Part shown: positions 7,097-15,867 of the stretch, piece after piece
How positions within the stretch are numbered: position 1 is the first letter of the stretch
Layout of the letters: each line of letters opens with the position of its first letter
NCBI GenBank assembly: GCA_963798455.1
Contig: CAWCTD010000003.1
Coordinates: 1,860,001-1,924,000, forward strand
Direction: 5' to 3'
Length of the DNA stretch: 64,000 bases
Origin: CAWCTD01 sp963798455
GTDB taxonomy: Bacteria; Acidobacteriota; Terriglobia; Bryobacterales; Bryobacteraceae
Made by a program: the position numbers and the translations under genes
The notes under the pieces: generated by a model
Seen by the model: the letters and a program-made list of their open reading frames with translations, nothing else
Told to the model about the DNA's origin: nothing
Databases searched by the model: none

Positions 7097-8206
7097 ATGG
7101 AGAACATGAAACACGAACCGGTTGACGACAGGCTGGGCGGGAGGCCGCGCCGTGACATTCTCCGGCTGGCGCTGGCCGGCGCCAGCGCTCCGGCACTGGC
7201 TCTGACGGCCCCTCCGCTCAAGGACGAGTACGACCCGGGCAACATCAAGATCGCTACACGCCTGTCGATTCGTTCCGCGACCGACGAGGACCTGCTGTTC
7301 CTGAAAGAACTCGGCCTGCGCTGGGTCCACGCCGAGTTCGGCGAGAAGGCCCCCTACGAGGCGATCCAAGGCGCGCAGGAGCGGCTGGGCCGCTTCGGCA
7401 TCCAGATCTACGTCGGGGTGATGGACGCCTATCGCTCCCTGCGAATTCAGCTTGGCCAGCCGGGCAGGGATCAGGACATCGAAAGGTTCCAGACCTTCCT
7501 TCAAGACCTCGGCCGCTCGGGAGTTCCCGTCGCCAAGATCGACTTCCACCCAGCCAACACGTACACAACCACCATGGTCCAGACGCCGCGCGGCTACACA
7601 TCCCGCGAGTTCAACGTGGACGATTTCCGCAAGACAGGCGAGAAACAGGCGTTCGAGCGGCAGTACTCCGCCGATGAGATTTGGGCCAACTACACCTACT
7701 TCCTCAAGGCGATTCTTCCCGTGGCCGAGAAGGCCAATGTCCGGCTGGCGCTCCATCCCGACGACCCGCCGCTGGCGATGATGAACGGCGTGGCGAAGGT
7801 GTTTATCAACTACGACGGCTACCGGCGCGCCGAAGAGATCGCAGGCGGCAGCAAGAACTGGGGGCTCATGTTTTGTGTCGGGACCTGGGGCGAGGGCGGC
7901 GGCCAGATGGGCAAGGATATCTTCGGGATGATCCAGGATTTCGGCGGGCGCGGCAAGATCCAGGCCGTACACTTCCGCAATGTCAGCTCGCCGCTCCCGA
8001 GCTTCCACGAGACGTTCATGGACGACGGCTATCTGGACATGTATGCGGTGATGAAGGCGCTTCGCCAGGCGCGGTTCAGCGGCTCGATCGTGCCGGATCA
8101 CATCCCCGCGCTGGCCGGCGACCGCGGCATCAACCGGGGCGGCACAGCCTACTGCCTTACCTACATGCGCGCCCTGCTCCGCCGGGCGAACGACGAGGCA
8201 GGCTAG
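7097..8206 (+). CDS. uxuA: Mannonate dehydratase, UxuA family, exported form
   Basis: 369 residues from the ATG at 7097; an ATG at 7106 (GGAG just upstream) is an equally possible start. The N-terminus GRPRRDILRLALAGASAPAL looks like a twin-arginine signal, unusual for a normally cytosolic enzyme. UxuA hallmarks are present: LALHPDDPP, VHFRNVSSPL, HETFMDDGYLDMYAVM and VPDHIPAL, which supply the metal ligands and active-site His/Asp residues. UxuA dehydrates D-mannonate to 2-keto-3-deoxygluconate in glucuronate catabolism. The next gene is a sugar-acid MFS carrier 51 bases downstream, so uptake and dehydration are probably co-transcribed. A second homologue lies at 60804-61892. Confidence 0.88.
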   Translation: MENMKHEPVDDRLGGRPRRDILRLALAGASAPALALTAPPLKDEYDPGNIKIATRLSIRSATDEDLLFLKELGLRWVHAEFGEKAPYEAIQGAQERLGRFGIQIYVGVMDAYRSLRIQLGQPGRDQDIERFQTFLQDLGRSGVPVAKIDFHPANTYTTTMVQTPRGYTSREFNVDDFRKTGEKQAFERQYSADEIWANYTYFLKAILPVAEKANVRLALHPDDPPLAMMNGVAKVFINYDGYRRAEEIAGGSKNWGLMFCVGTWGEGGGQMGKDIFGMIQDFGGRGKIQAVHFRNVSSPLPSFHETFMDDGYLDMYAVMKALRQARFSGSIVPDHIPALAGDRGINRGGTAYCLTYMRALLRRANDEAG

Positions 8207-8257
8207 AAAGCCCGCACGGCCCGCCTTCGCTTTTCATGGTAGTGAGGTCCTATTCCC

Positions 8258-9505
8258 ATGACTGCCGTGTCCGAATCCGCGATGTCCACGAACCGCCGGT
8301 GGTCCATTGTCGGCTTGCTGTGCGTGGGGCTGATGGTCGCCTATTTCGATCGCGTGAACCTGGCCATCGCGCTGGCGGCACCCGAATTCAAAGACTTCTT
8401 CCGGCTGACGGACCCGCAGCGCGGCGCGCTGAATTCCGCGTTCTTCTGGAGCTACGCGCTGCTACAGATCCCGGCCGGTTGGTTCACCGACCGCTTCGGC
8501 GTCAAATACCCGTACGCGGTCAGTTTTTTCATATGGAGCCTGCTTTCCGCGGCGGCGGCCTTGACGGGCACCTTCTGGCAGCTCTTCGCGCTGCGCGTGG
8601 CGCTGGGCGTGGCGGAGTCGGTGGTCATTCCGTCGGGCATGCGGTGGATCCGGTTCCACTGTCCCGAGAACCGGCGCGGCCTGGCGGTGGGGCTGTACAT
8701 GGCAGCCGCAAAGGTAGGACCGGGCTTGGGACCGTACCTCGCGGCCACGCTGCTGGTGGCTTACGGCTGGCGTCCGATGTTCGTCATCCTCGGCCTGGGG
8801 AGCCTGGCCTGGCTGGTCCCCTGGCTGACGCTGGTCAGGGATGATGACAGGGAACTGGAGCGGGCCGCGGCGGTTGAGACCGGCTCGCGGCCCGTCGCGT
8901 TCTCGCGCATCCTGGCGACCCCCATCATCTGGGGCATCGTGGTGGGCACTTTCTGCTATCAGTACTTTGTGTATTTCTGCATGACCTGGATGCCGGCCTA
9001 TTTTGCGGAGCGCCGCGGCCTCTCGCTCGAGAACAGCGGCGCGTACACCATGTTCAGCTTCCTCGGAATGGCCACGGTGGCGACGCTCGCCGGCTGGGCC
9101 GCGGACCGCTTGATCGACCGCGGCATGGATCCCATCAGGGTCAGAAAGGGATTCATCATCGCGGGATTTCTGACGGCATCCACGGAGATCTTCGGGGTCC
9201 TCTCGCAGTCCAATTCGGCTGCCCTCTTTTGGGCCGTCTTCTCTCTCAGCGGCCTGGGCCTGACCACCGCTAACTACTGGGCCTTGACCCAAACCATGCT
9301 TCCAGGGGCCGCGGTGGGCAGGGTCGTCGGGGTGCAAAACTGCGCAGCGAGCGTTTCGGGGATTGCCGCCTCGCTGCTCACGGGATGGCTCAAGCAGGCG
9401 ACCGGCAGCTATCAAGCGCCTATGCAAACCATCTGGGTATTCTTGCTCCTCGGCGTGGCCTCGTACGTCTTCGTCGTGCGCAACAAATACGCACTTGAGA
9501 CGTAG
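8258..9505 (+). CDS. MFS transporter, anion:cation symporter (hexuronate/galactonate) type
   Basis: 415 residues with about 12 hydrophobic segments. Family marks: YFDRVNLAIA in the first helix, LLQIPAGWFTDRFGVKY in the loop 2-3 region, RVALGVAESVVIPSGMRW and PENRRGLAVGLYM, typical of the ACS family that carries glucarate, galactonate and hexuronates. Two further methionines near the N-terminus (8282) are possible starts. It follows the mannonate dehydratase in the same direction, which supports a hexuronate or aldonate substrate. The exact sugar acid cannot be read from sequence. Confidence 0.85.
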   Translation: MTAVSESAMSTNRRWSIVGLLCVGLMVAYFDRVNLAIALAAPEFKDFFRLTDPQRGALNSAFFWSYALLQIPAGWFTDRFGVKYPYAVSFFIWSLLSAAAALTGTFWQLFALRVALGVAESVVIPSGMRWIRFHCPENRRGLAVGLYMAAAKVGPGLGPYLAATLLVAYGWRPMFVILGLGSLAWLVPWLTLVRDDDRELERAAAVETGSRPVAFSRILATPIIWGIVVGTFCYQYFVYFCMTWMPAYFAERRGLSLENSGAYTMFSFLGMATVATLAGWAADRLIDRGMDPIRVRKGFIIAGFLTASTEIFGVLSQSNSAALFWAVFSLSGLGLTTANYWALTQTMLPGAAVGRVVGVQNCAASVSGIAASLLTGWLKQATGSYQAPMQTIWVFLLLGVASYVFVVRNKYALET

Positions 9506-9589
9506 TTCACATGGACCTTCAGTTGCATCCTGTAGGAGCAGGCGGCTCGGACCCGCAAAACACGTAAGAGAACAAAAGAGGGCGGGTGA

Positions 9590-9620
9590 GTACTTTTTTC
9601 TACGTGGGTGAAAAAAGTAC
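9590..9620 (+). promoter_or_regulatory. Perfect 10-bp inverted repeat upstream of the NarL-type regulator
   Basis: GTACTTTTTT (9590-9599) and AAAAAAGTAC (9611-9620) pair perfectly across an 11-base loop. The repeat ends 19 bases before the regulator's ATG at 9640. It could be an operator (autoregulation), or a terminator for the upstream MFS gene, although a run of T after the stem is lacking. The sequence is direct observation; the function is not. Confidence 0.5.
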
Positions 9621-9639
9621 GCGGGCCACGGGAGGGCAC

Positions 9640-10290
9640 ATGATTCGAATATCTGTGTACACGGACGAACCGACGGCAGCCATTGGCTTGGCTTCCGTTC
9701 TGGCGGCTGAGGGAGATTTCCTTCTGGCCGGTATCTTGGATAGCCTGGCGGGGATTGCGCACGGCGCCGAGATGGAAAGACCCGATTTGCTCCTGGTGGA
9801 CATGGCGGGCGGGGCACCTGTTTCCCAAATCGAGGACCTCCGGCACCGCGCTCCCGGGTGCAAAGTTGTCTGCTGGACTCGGAGTCTTTCGTTCGAGATG
9901 GCCATCCATCTGGTGGAAATGGGGGTTCAGGGGATTCTGCCGAAAACGGTCACGGGGCATTTGCTCTGCGGCTTCTTGCGAAAGATCGCGGGCGGGGAGC
10001 AATGCATCGACAACAGACTGTTCTCCGCCGCGCCGGCACACTCGGTCAAACTGACTGGCCGCGAACAACAGATCCTCGCCCTAGTGTCGCTGGGAATGAA
10101 GAACAGAGAGATGGCCACGGCGCTGTCGATCAGCGAAGGAACGCTGAAGGTGTACGTATCGCGCCTGCTTCAGAAGACCGGCCTGAGAGATCGTCACCAG
10201 CTCGCACTCTACCGGCTGAGGAATCTGGACGGCCGGCAGATCACACCCGGATGGAACGGACGGGCTACCGAACAGCTCTATGCGCATTGA
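9640..10290 (+). CDS. NarL/FixJ-family response regulator
   Basis: 216 residues. The ATG at 9640 has GGGAGG six bases upstream; an upstream in-frame start at 9586 would place the inverted repeat inside the gene and is less likely. Residues 1-120 are a receiver: acidic YTDEP near the start, LLLVDMAGG with the phospho-acceptor Asp, and ILPKTV supplying the conserved Lys. Residues about 135-200 are a LuxR-type helix-turn-helix (LTGREQQILALVSLGMKN, ISEGTLKVYVSRLLQKTGL). No sensor kinase gene is adjacent. The position after the MFS gene and behind a perfect inverted repeat suggests local control, which is an inference. Confidence 0.88.
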   Translation: MIRISVYTDEPTAAIGLASVLAAEGDFLLAGILDSLAGIAHGAEMERPDLLLVDMAGGAPVSQIEDLRHRAPGCKVVCWTRSLSFEMAIHLVEMGVQGILPKTVTGHLLCGFLRKIAGGEQCIDNRLFSAAPAHSVKLTGREQQILALVSLGMKNREMATALSISEGTLKVYVSRLLQKTGLRDRHQLALYRLRNLDGRQITPGWNGRATEQLYAH

Positions 10291-10345
10291 CGGCGGGACA
10301 ACCGCGTGGCGCAGGGCTTGGCAGGATGCTGAAAAAGGCCGAGAA

Positions 10346-10397
10346 CCGCTCGCTTACGCGCGCGGCTCAGAACGGAGCCGCGACCGTGAGGGAGCGG
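10346..10397 (+). repeat. Long imperfect palindrome between convergent genes
   Basis: Arms 10346-10368 (CCGCTCGCTTACGCGCGCGG then CTC) and 10375-10397 (GAGCCGCGACCGTGAGGGAG then CGG) match at 19 of 23 positions around a 6-base loop. It sits in the 135-base gap between the convergent regulator and alanine dehydrogenase genes, so it may end transcription from both sides. The motif resembles a widely dispersed REP-type sequence (GAGCCGCGACCGT.AGGGAGCGG). Confidence 0.65.
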
Positions 10398-10425
10398 CCC
10401 TGGTGCAGCCTTCTTCAATATCCCG

Positions 10426-11538
10426 CTAAAGCAGGGTGGCGATGTCCCGGCACGGTTTGCCTTGCGACTCGGCAACCGCGGTATGCGTGATGTGCCCTCT
10501 GAACGTGTTTACGCCCTGACGGAGAGCCGGGCTGTCGATGCAGGCCCTTTCCAGACCCTCGTTAGCCAGCTTCAGCAGATACGGAATGGTCGCGTTGGTC
10601 AGGGCGAAGGTGGAAGTATGGGGGACCGACGCCGGCATATTGGGGACGCAGTAGTGGATGACCCCGTCCACGGCATAGACCGGAGAGGAGTGCGAGGTGG
10701 GCCGTGAGGTTTCCAGACAGCCGCCCTGGTCGATGCAGACGTCCACGATCACAGACCCCGGCTTCATGGCGGAAATCATATCGCGATTGACGAGCTTGGG
10801 GGCCGCCGCGCCGGGGATCAGCACGGCGCCGATCACCAGGTCGGCCTGACGAAGCGTCTCGCGAATCGTCCAAGCATTGGAGGCCAGGGTAACCACCTGG
10901 CTGTTGAAGATGTCGTCGATTTCCCGCAGCCGGTCGAGGTTCCTGTCAATGATAATTACGTGGGCGCCCATCCCGTAAGCCACCTTGGCGGCGTTGTGGC
11001 CGACCACGCCTCCCCCGAGAATCAGCACGTTGCCCGGCGCCACCCCCGGCACGCCTCCGAGCAGCACGCCGCGGCCTCCCTGAGGAGCCTCCAGGTACTG
11101 CGCGCCGGTCTGGACGGCCAGGCGTCCGGCGACCTCGCTCATCGGCGTCAACAACGGCAGCGACCCGTCCTGTTCCCGGATCGTCTCGTAACCCACCGCG
11201 CTCACGCCCGCGTCGAGCAAGCGGCCCGTCAGGTCCGGCAACGGCGCCAGGTGCAGGTACGTGAACAGAGTGAGTCCCGCCCGCAGGAAGGGGTATTCGG
11301 ACGGCTGCGGTTCCTTGACCTTGGCCACCAGATCCGCCGAGCCCCACACCTCGGCCGCGGATGGAACCAGCGACGCGCCGGCTTCGGCGTAGTCGCGGTC
11401 CGGAATCGAACTTCCGAGGCCCGCGCCGGCCTCCACCAGGACCTTGTGCCCGGCATCACGCAGCGCCGCGACGCCGCTGGGCACAAGGCCCACGCGGGTT
11501 TCGTGATCTTTGACTTCTTTGGGCACTCCGATGATCAT
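10426..11538 (-). CDS. ald: Alanine dehydrogenase
   Basis: 370 residues, full length for the family. It catalyses reversible NAD-dependent deamination of L-alanine to pyruvate. Visible marks: MIIGVPKEVKDHETRVGLVP at the N-terminus, LVAKVKEPQ with the substrate Lys, TYLHLAP with the catalytic His, and the Rossmann glycine motif LGGGVVGHNAAKVA. C-terminal VDVCIDQGGCLETS and THTAVA are also conserved. Its ATG overlaps the stop of the peptidoglycan-binding gene by four bases (ATGA), so it is translationally coupled as the last gene of a long minus-strand run. Confidence 0.96.
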   Translation of the reverse strand: MIIGVPKEVKDHETRVGLVPSGVAALRDAGHKVLVEAGAGLGSSIPDRDYAEAGASLVPSAAEVWGSADLVAKVKEPQPSEYPFLRAGLTLFTYLHLAPLPDLTGRLLDAGVSAVGYETIREQDGSLPLLTPMSEVAGRLAVQTGAQYLEAPQGGRGVLLGGVPGVAPGNVLILGGGVVGHNAAKVAYGMGAHVIIIDRNLDRLREIDDIFNSQVVTLASNAWTIRETLRQADLVIGAVLIPGAAAPKLVNRDMISAMKPGSVIVDVCIDQGGCLETSRPTSHSSPVYAVDGVIHYCVPNMPASVPHTSTFALTNATIPYLLKLANEGLERACIDSPALRQGVNTFRGHITHTAVAESQGKPCRDIATLL

Positions 11539-12047
11539 GGTCCCCCCTTTGGCTGGGACGGGGGCAGCCCGCCGTTCTGCGGGGCGGCCTCCCGCTTCGG
11601 CCCGAGGCCTAGCCGGATCAGAGACAAAGCATCGATCTTGCCAGTCGCCTCCAGCTTCTGATCTTCCTGAAAATGCTTGAGCGCCGCAACTGAATCCGGT
11701 CCCCAGACGCCACTGGCCGAACCCTGAAAGTAGCCCTTGTTGATGAGCCCCTGCTGGATCTCGGTGTAACGCTCCGGAGTAGGTTGCTGCTGGGTGCGCG
11801 TCCGGGCCACGACACGTTTCCTGGCCGCGGACTTCGAGGCGGTTTTTCTGGCAGCCGTTGACTTGGAGGCCGTCCGCTTTGGGGGAGCGGCGGCGGACTT
11901 CCTGGCGGTGGAAGCGGATTGCTTCTTGGCGGCCGAGGACTGTTTGGATGTCGAGGAAGGCTGCTTGGGCGCCGTCTTTGACGTCTGTGCGGCGGCGCCC
12001 ACAGCAAAAAGCAGCAGGGCGATGGAGGCTGTCTGGCGCAAGCCCAC
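11535..12047 (-). CDS. Secreted peptidoglycan-binding protein with Lys/Ala/Ser-rich linker
   Basis: 170 residues from a GTG at 12047, five bases after the protease stop and preceded by TAGGGA; a longer frame from 12098 would overlap the protease. The N-terminus (GLRQTASIALLLFAVGAAAQ) is a signal peptide. About 75 residues rich in Lys, Ala, Ser and Thr follow (SKSTAARKTASKSAARKR), resembling histone H1-like tails and giving a strongly basic linker. Residues about 92-150 are a PG_binding_1 domain (YTEIQQGLINKGYFQGSASG, VWGPDSVAALKHFQ). It probably attaches to cell-wall peptidoglycan. Translationally coupled to alanine dehydrogenase. Confidence 0.75.
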   Translation of the reverse strand: MGLRQTASIALLLFAVGAAAQTSKTAPKQPSSTSKQSSAAKKQSASTARKSAAAPPKRTASKSTAARKTASKSAARKRVVARTRTQQQPTPERYTEIQQGLINKGYFQGSASGVWGPDSVAALKHFQEDQKLEATGKIDALSLIRLGLGPKREAAPQNGGLPPSQPKGGP

Positions 12048-12052
12048 GGTCC

Positions 12053-13648
12053 CTAGAACTTGCTCGGCAACGTGCCCGCGAGGTACAGTGCTGTCCAATT
12101 CCCCGAGCGGCCTCTCTGGGCCGTAGTCCCGGTGGCCCGCATGACGCGGAACGCCACGACGTCGCCCGGCTTCAGCCCGGACTGGATGCGGCGGATGTCT
12201 TCGACCGACGTGACGGGCTGGCGGTTGATCTCGGTCACCACATCGTCGGCCTGGATTCCGATGTCGTCGGCGAAAGAGGCAGGGTCAACGTCAGTGATCA
12301 GCACCCCGCTCTTGCCGGTAAGGCCGGAATCGGACCGCTCAGAGGCCGTAAGATTGCGCACCGAGAGCCCGAACCTCATGCCGGCTGACTCGGTCTTGCC
12401 GTTGTCCTCGTTTCGCCGTCCTCCGATACGCGGGTTGTCGGCCCATACTTCCGCACGGTCGCCTATGGTCACCTTAAGGTCCATCCGTTTCCCTTCGCGG
12501 ATGATGCCGAGCGTAGCTTGCGAATCAACCGGCGTATCCGCCACGGCGTTGATGAACTCGTCGTTGGTCTTGATCGGCTTCCCGTTCAAGGAGACGATAA
12601 CGTCAGCCTCTTTCATGCCGGCCTTGTCGGCAGGGCCGCCCGGGGACACGGAGCTAATGAAGGCTCCATTGGCGGCGCCGTAGACCTTCAGCAGTTCGGG
12701 GTCGGTCCTCTGCTGAAGTTGCGCGCCGATCGAGCCGCGCGTGACGCGGCCGGTCTTGATGATCTGGTTGTAAACCTTGACGGCGGTGTTGATGGGGAGC
12801 GCGAAACCCACGCCCTGGTAGCCATTCGTGTTGGTGGCGATGGCGGTGTTGAGGCCGATGACCTCGCCGTTGATGTTGAGCAGCGGCCCGCCGCTGTTGC
12901 CTGGGTTGATGGCGGCATCGGTCTGCAGGAAACGCTGGAACTGCTCAGCGCCCGGGAGGTCTCTCTCCTTGGCGCTGATGATGCCGGCCGTCACCGTCGC
13001 TTCCAACCCGAACGGCGAACCGATCGCCACCGCCCAGTCGCCAACCTGGACCGCGTCCGAGTTTCCTATCTTGGCCGCATCCAGCTTCCTCGGCGCGTCG
13101 ATCTTGATGACGGCGAGGTCGGTCTCTCTATCCGTGCCGATCAACTTGGCTGTGTACTCCGTGTCATCGCCGTGAAGCTTGACCTTGATGCGGTCGGCCT
13201 GGTCCACCACGTGGTTGTTGGTCAGGATGTACCCCTTGGGATCCACAACCACGCCTGACCCGGTGCCGGCCGTGCGCTGGGGCCCCGGCGCCTCGCCAAA
13301 GGGACCCTGGAAAAAGCGCCGGAAGAGATCGAAACCCTGATCGTCGCCCTGGTCCGGCGGGACGACCTGCTGCTTGCGATTGCGGGCCGAAGGTTGCTGC
13401 TTCGGGATGTAATCCGTGGTGATGTTGACCACCGATGGCTCCAGCCGTTTGGCAAGCTGCGAGAAAGCGGTCGACAACTGGACCGGGTTGGGAATCGTCA
13501 GCGGAGTGGCGTCGGTGGCCGCCTGGCCCTGTTGGGCGCGGACGCCGCTCCTCAGCAGAGTCCCGATCAGAATGCCGATCGACAGCGTGAACAGCAGCAG
13601 CGAGAAAGACAGGAACTTCTGCCTGCGCATTGTTTCCAGCATATTCAT
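12053..13648 (-). CDS. degP: HtrA/DegP-family periplasmic serine protease
   Basis: 531 residues. Residues 11-35 form an N-terminal membrane anchor (FLSFSLLLFTLSIGILIGTL). The trypsin-like domain shows the triad: His in TNNHVVDQ, Asp in ETDLAVIKI, Ser in NPGNSGGPLL. Two PDZ domains follow (about residues 305-395 and 430-525; the second has SGVLITDVDPASFADDIGI). This is the Do-type protease/chaperone that handles misfolded envelope proteins. It lies directly upstream of the peptidoglycan-binding gene with a five-base gap and downstream of the EamA gene by 33 bases. Confidence 0.95.
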   Translation of the reverse strand: MNMLETMRRQKFLSFSLLLFTLSIGILIGTLLRSGVRAQQGQAATDATPLTIPNPVQLSTAFSQLAKRLEPSVVNITTDYIPKQQPSARNRKQQVVPPDQGDDQGFDLFRRFFQGPFGEAPGPQRTAGTGSGVVVDPKGYILTNNHVVDQADRIKVKLHGDDTEYTAKLIGTDRETDLAVIKIDAPRKLDAAKIGNSDAVQVGDWAVAIGSPFGLEATVTAGIISAKERDLPGAEQFQRFLQTDAAINPGNSGGPLLNINGEVIGLNTAIATNTNGYQGVGFALPINTAVKVYNQIIKTGRVTRGSIGAQLQQRTDPELLKVYGAANGAFISSVSPGGPADKAGMKEADVIVSLNGKPIKTNDEFINAVADTPVDSQATLGIIREGKRMDLKVTIGDRAEVWADNPRIGGRRNEDNGKTESAGMRFGLSVRNLTASERSDSGLTGKSGVLITDVDPASFADDIGIQADDVVTEINRQPVTSVEDIRRIQSGLKPGDVVAFRVMRATGTTAQRGRSGNWTALYLAGTLPSKF

Positions 13649-13681
13649 ACAATTTCCTCTACGCCTTTTCCGTGATCTTAA

Positions 13682-14608
13682 TTATAGGACACCAACCAGG
13701 GAGGCTCTCTTCTTAAATGGATGCCTCCTCGCCCAGGATGGTTTCAGTTCCGCCAGCAGCACCCCGCTCAGGATCAGGAATCCTCCGGCCATTCCGCGCC
13801 GGGAGAGCCGCTCTCCCGTGAGAACAAACGAGGTGACCCAGGCGAAGACCGGCTCAAGAGCGAGAATCAGCGCCGTCCGGGTCGGGCTGGTGTGCCGCTG
13901 CGCCCAGGCCTGAACCGTGAAGGCCAGGGCGGTAGCAAACAGGCCGGTGACCACAAGAGCCACGAGCAGGCCCCCGCTCCATCGGACGCGCGGGGTCTCG
14001 GCCCACCAGAAGGTGCTTAAGGCGACCACGGCGGCAGTCGCAATCTGGGTGAGGCTGAGCACCTCCAGACTGGACTTGATCGAGAAATGGGCGAGAACCA
14101 CAACGTGCACGGCAAATGCGAAGGCGCACACCAGCGTCAGAAGGTCGCCCGTGCTCAATCTCAGGCTGTCACGTTGGAGCGTCATCAAACCCAGACCGGC
14201 TGTTGCCAGCACGACGCCCGCCGCTTCCGCGGCGTGGGGCACACTCTTATGGACGAGCGAGACGAGCAAAGGCACCATCACCACAGAGAGAGCCGTAATG
14301 AAGGCGGACTTGGACGGCGTGGTGTGGCGGAGCCCCGCGGTCTGGAAGAAATAGCCGCAGAAAAGGCACAGACCCGCCAGCAAGCCTCCGGTCAAGGACG
14401 ACTTGAGGGCGGTAAAGCCCGTGTACCGGCCCGCGAAGGCCAGCGCCAGGATGATCGAGGCCAGGCTGAAGCGAAGCGCGAGAAAAAGCAGCGTCGAGGC
14501 ATCCTGGAGGGCCTCCTTCACCAGCACGAATGTCGCTCCCCAGATGGCGACGACGATTACCAACGCGAGGTCCGCACGCCAGGTACGGGCGGGAGAGGCG
14601 GCCATCAT
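13682..14608 (-). CDS. EamA/DMT-family membrane exporter
   Basis: 308 residues from the ATG at 14608, which overlaps the peptidase stop by four bases (ATGA); the longer open frame lies inside the peptidase gene. About ten hydrophobic segments in two EamA halves, with the typical AIWGATFVLVKEAL first helix, LALRFSLASIILA, and TPSKSAFITALSVVMVPL in the first repeat, then RTALILALEPVFAWVTSF in the second. Members export amino acids or other metabolites. Coupling to an M20 peptidase suggests export of a product of that enzyme or of a related amino compound, but this is inference. Confidence 0.88.
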   Translation of the reverse strand: MMAASPARTWRADLALVIVVAIWGATFVLVKEALQDASTLLFLALRFSLASIILALAFAGRYTGFTALKSSLTGGLLAGLCLFCGYFFQTAGLRHTTPSKSAFITALSVVMVPLLVSLVHKSVPHAAEAAGVVLATAGLGLMTLQRDSLRLSTGDLLTLVCAFAFAVHVVVLAHFSIKSSLEVLSLTQIATAAVVALSTFWWAETPRVRWSGGLLVALVVTGLFATALAFTVQAWAQRHTSPTRTALILALEPVFAWVTSFVLTGERLSRRGMAGGFLILSGVLLAELKPSWARRHPFKKRASLVGVL

Positions 14609-15861
14609 TCTTCGCCCTGGGCGAGAGCGGCGTGACGCATCAAGAGGGAAAGGGTAAGGATGATCCTCTTGAGGCCAAGGTCCCGCCCGCCGGGGTGGTA
14701 CCACTCGAGGGGCGTGTGCGCACCTCCACCCTGCCCTCCCGCGCCAATGGAGACAGCCTGCAAGCCCTTGGACAGAGGGATATTAGCATCCGTGGAGGCG
14801 CAGTCCGCCGCGGACCGGATGCCAAGATGGGAATCGACTGCCTTGATGAAGCTCAGGATCGCAGCCTTCTCCGGAAGGTGTCCCCCAGGACGGGAGCCTA
14901 TCATGCGGGCTGCCGCCGTAACCTTGTCTCCGGTGGCGACGGCATTCTCCAGCTCCGCTCCCCTTTCCACACAGGCGGCCAGCGAGGAGGCGAGCGCTTC
15001 GACTCCCTCGCTCGTTTCCGAGCGCAGGTCAACCTTGGCTCTCGCGCACCACGGGATGGCGTTGATACTGGAACCGCCTTCGATAATCCCGACGTTGAAT
15101 GAACTGCGGCGGGCCGAGGCGCCCCGGCCATCGCCCTGCTCCTCGAGAAACAGCGCGACGGCCCTAGCCAGCGCGTGCACTGGGTTGCCGGTGCCGAAGT
15201 CGCTCCAACTGTGGCCGCCCGTGCCCTTGAAGTTCACCTCAAAACGGCGGCTCTCCAGGCCAGAGCAGGTGATGTGATCGGTGGCGGGCCCGTCCAGGAC
15301 CAGGAAGGCCCGCGCCAGGGCCCCCTCGGGCGAATCGTCGCAGAAGTGCCGCATGCCGCTCAGGTTGCCTTCGCCTTCCTCGCACACGTTGGCGAGCAGC
15401 AGGAGACCGCAATGGAGGTCCTCCATTGCGGGAGCCGCGTCGAGCGCGGCGGCCACTGCCACCAGCGCCGCCAGCCCGGCGCCATTGTCGGAAACGCCCG
15501 GTCCCCGCAGTCTGCCGTCAGGTTCCACGACGATCTCATCACGCGAACGCGGCGCGAGCACTGTGTCCAAGTGCGCGGACAGCACCACGCAGGGTTGCTG
15601 AGGGGCCTTTCTGGGGCGGGCAACCACGTTACCCGCCCCGTCCAGGCGTACGTCGCAGCCTAATCCCCGCAACTCGCCGGCGACCCACTCAGCCCGCGCC
15701 TGCTCGAAGAACGTAGGGGCAGGGATACGGCTGAGCTGGATGTGCTTGTCATGGATCCACTGCTTCTGGTCAGTGAACCAGCGCAGGCACTCGCGGAGAC
15801 CCGGCATTGCGGCCAGTTCGCCGAGGGACTTCAGACCCGCCTCCTGGAGCGCTCCGGCCAT
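14605..15861 (-). CDS. M20-family metallopeptidase/amidohydrolase
   Basis: 418 residues. Metal-binding marks of the M20 clan are clear: SAHLDTVLAP (His and Asp), GVSDNGAGLAAL (bridging Asp), NVCEEGEGNLSG (catalytic Glu pair), then FKGTGGHSWSDFG in the lid domain and GGGAHTPLEWYH supplying the last His. It resembles peptidase T/carboxypeptidase G2-type enzymes acting on short peptides or N-acyl amino acids. About 45 N-terminal residues precede the usual start of the domain. It is followed by a coupled EamA exporter and preceded, six bases away, by the methyltransferase. Confidence 0.9.
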   Translation of the reverse strand: MAGALQEAGLKSLGELAAMPGLRECLRWFTDQKQWIHDKHIQLSRIPAPTFFEQARAEWVAGELRGLGCDVRLDGAGNVVARPRKAPQQPCVVLSAHLDTVLAPRSRDEIVVEPDGRLRGPGVSDNGAGLAALVAVAAALDAAPAMEDLHCGLLLLANVCEEGEGNLSGMRHFCDDSPEGALARAFLVLDGPATDHITCSGLESRRFEVNFKGTGGHSWSDFGTGNPVHALARAVALFLEEQGDGRGASARRSSFNVGIIEGGSSINAIPWCARAKVDLRSETSEGVEALASSLAACVERGAELENAVATGDKVTAAARMIGSRPGGHLPEKAAILSFIKAVDSHLGIRSAADCASTDANIPLSKGLQAVSIGAGGQGGGAHTPLEWYHPGGRDLGLKRIILTLSLLMRHAALAQGEE

Positions 15862-15867
15862 TGGTTC

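Noticed and set aside
6617..8101. 494-codon minus-strand open frame opposite the mannonate dehydratase
   Set aside because: It is the antisense of a clearly recognised UxuA gene; GC-rich third positions leave the opposite strand open.
9541..9640. In-frame GTG at 9586 as start of the NarL-type regulator
   Set aside because: It would put the perfect inverted repeat inside the coding region and lacks a ribosome-binding site; 9640 has GGGAGG at proper spacing.
8462..9817. 451-codon minus-strand frame opposite the MFS transporter
   Set aside because: Antisense shadow of a membrane protein with conserved motifs; no ribosome-binding site or family signature.
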